From Steromphala cineraria (taxonomy: Eukaryota > Mollusca > Gastropoda > Trochida > Trochidae): 64,000 bases of DNA. Both the position numbers and the translations under genes were made by a program. Of the stretch, positions 61,987 to 64,000 are shown piece after piece. The DNA lies in contig OU744721.1 in assembly GCA_916613615.1 (NCBI GenBank), forward strand, positions 78,063,060 to 78,127,059, in the 5' to 3' direction. Within the stretch, counting starts at the first letter, position 1, and each line of letters opens with the position of its first letter. Below the pieces are notes generated by a model. The model had not been told where the DNA came from. It ran no database searches and saw only the letters and a program-made list of their open reading frames with translations.

Positions 61987-64000
61987 GGCTATTAATGGCA
62001 AAATGCCAAAAAACAATACCAAGTCATAACAATATGTATCATAACAGTTTGCGTGAAATCTTTAAATATTTTGAACAAATCTTTGATCAGTGCGATGAAA
62101 TTGTGTTTGTTTTGTTTGTAACTTCAGATTTATTCTGCATCCATTTATGTTAAAGACAGTTGATCCAAATGATTATTTATAGATTTAGGTATGATGATAA
62201 AGTTCATATATTTCAACCAAGTTCATACCAAGTTTAAGATTTCAATATCAGAATCCAAGGACAAACAGACTGACATCTAATAATGACTAACATGTCAGTA
62301 TGACCCACATAAAACATATTGACAGAGACACCCAAAATGTCACAGCACAAAGATGTCGAAACTAATAAAGAAGTGGGGAAGAAAAGTCGTGTTTATTCAG
62401 TATAGTGTGACGCTTGTCAGACTGGTCCCACTATATTTAAATCAAGGGAACTGGTTACGACAGACTGTCACGATATTGAAATTCAGACAGGTTTTGCCTG
62501 CAGTGCGTCAGTGCCCCGAGTAATGGGTACAAGGCAAATAAAAAAAATAAAACCTCAACCTGCTGTAGTTGTATTCATATAGACAAAACACTTGTTCGTA
62601 CAATTGTAGCAACACTAGCCACCCACCCATTACCTCCTTAACTTCTGATTTGATTTATGGGATACCATTCTGACTAATTTCTGAGTGGATACTTCACAGG
62701 TTAAACTCTTCTTCGGACTTACAACTTCTTTTTTTTTATAGGTGACCTCTTCTAATAATTTCTGATATAGGTGTCAAGCAAGTAACAGTATGTACGATGT
62801 CAAAACTTCACCCATACAGAACTTGTAAATCCTTCAAAATCTTCCTCACTCTTCATTGCTCTTATTTCTTAAACACCTTTCTAAGATTGTAGTTAACAGA
62901 AAAATAATTACTATCCATGGTTTAATTTTTAATTTGACACACACCTCAGTGAGTGATCATTAATTTTAAAACAATATCTGTTCTTTTATCCCATGTACAA
63001 ACTTTCAAAGGTATTGAGGGGGTTCACAACACAGAACTCCCCCCACCCCCGACCTTTCACTATTTACCTCATAAATGGATATGAGGATGAAAGAATCAAA
63101 CAATTAAATCATTTTCCCGCAATAAAAAACATTCATTATAGTCAAAATTGTCACATCAATTAACAACTTTTGTCAAGCTTTGCACAAATATTAATTTCAA
63201 AAACCAAGCCTAAATGCACACAAAACTAAAAACCTTTATATCTGCTAAATTCAGCTTAACATGGACTCTCATCCCACTACTTAAAGTACTGATCGCCAGC
63301 CTGGCAAATAGAAATGAAATAGCTCTATTGCTAGATTCATATTCCCTGTGGAAATCTCCATTGATTTCTTCTCCTCGGTTTCACGCATCTCTATCACAAA
63401 GGGTTCACAGCCCATCAACAAGTCATACACCATGACAGCTACCTGCCTGGTGCTTAGTCATAGATGTACACATAGGAGATTCATTAAGGGGAAATACTCT
63501 ACGATTAATAATTAAATCTCTTCATTGCATGTCAGTGTAATTTTGACTTTTTTTTTCAACACAGATGTTGCTTTGATATCCTTTGAGTTTTTAAGGATGA
63601 AAAGGTAACCTTTTAAAATATTGAAGCGTGAATCATTGAGAAAAATAGAGATCACTGTCACAATTGACATTTTTCTAATCAAAAGTGTGAAATGATGAAA
63701 AATACAAAGCATATCTGAAGATAATACTTCACGCAAACACTGTTTCCCTTTAAATGATAACAGCCTTGACAATGTCTGTACAATGATAAAATCAATTAAT
63801 GCAGTATATATACCTTCTTTAAATTGTTAAAAATCGATTTAATGTATTTTAATATGTTGAGCAGAAAAAGAATGTTAATGTTATAATATCACACAATTCT
63901 TATAGATACTGTAAAAAGGAGTATTTCATAGATGCAATCTTATCTTTTAATTAGTAAAGGCATACATGTATGTAATTGTGTAAAGCTGAAAAAAGGGAAT

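Larger units (their letters stand above)
31264..64000 (-). other. no exon recognised; probably one very long intron of the membrane-protein gene
   Basis: The acceptor at 31264 requires an upstream exon, yet no frame with splice signals, codon-like composition or known domain is seen on the minus strand to 64000, nor a gene on the plus strand. The region holds tandem duplications, MITEs and motif-dense islands, listed separately. Small exons or lineage-specific genes could have been missed. Confidence 0.45.

Overview
This is a window of animal nuclear DNA, most likely from a bivalve mollusc. The evidence is spliced GT-AG genes with short exons and AT-rich introns, dense small inverted-repeat transposons, and a dispersed element whose leader (AGCTCACCTT, then GTGAGCTTATGTCATGGCG and a GTCCGTC microsatellite) is of a kind familiar from bivalve genomes. 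The species assignment is inference; no operon, ribosomal RNA or functional tRNA gene is visible.

Layout. (1) 398-2044, minus strand: an intronless gene for a secreted or luminal FAD-dependent oxidoreductase. (2) 2592-16407, plus strand: 22 exons of a divergent unconventional myosin. The exons join in phase from the motor strand before the P-loop, through switch I, switch II, the converter and one IQ motif, to a stop codon. The 5' exons lie upstream of the window, so gene 1 appears to sit inside a myosin intron on the opposite strand. The myosin is most simply compared with the Dachs/class XX group, but that class call is tentative. (3) About 16.4-25.7 kb: myosin 3'UTR, then a noncoding stretch with at least four inverted-repeat elements. 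(4) 28882-31263, minus strand: the last two exons of a single-pass membrane protein, ending in a long cytoplasmic tail with three PPxY motifs. It converges on the myosin. (5) 31264-64000: no convincing exon on either strand. If the membrane-protein gene continues upstream, this is one intron of more than 32 kb. It holds tandem duplications, miniature transposons and several short islands dense in CAGGTA/CACCTG.

Mobile DNA. I could delimit a TA-flanked pogo/Tc1-like miniature element (two copies in opposite orientation), two TTAA-flanked miniature elements, a near-perfect hairpin element, a 251-bp long-TIR element, a 1.55-kb element with 6-bp flanking direct repeats, a roughly 3.6-kb composite element with internal 156-bp tandem repeats inside a myosin intron, and tRNA-derived SINE fragments. 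No intact transposase or reverse transcriptase ORF was found.

The three genes have no evident joint pathway. If the myosin is Dachs-like, it would act at the cell cortex in Fat/Dachsous growth and polarity signalling. The PPxY tail would be a ligand for WW-domain proteins such as Nedd4-family ubiquitin ligases.
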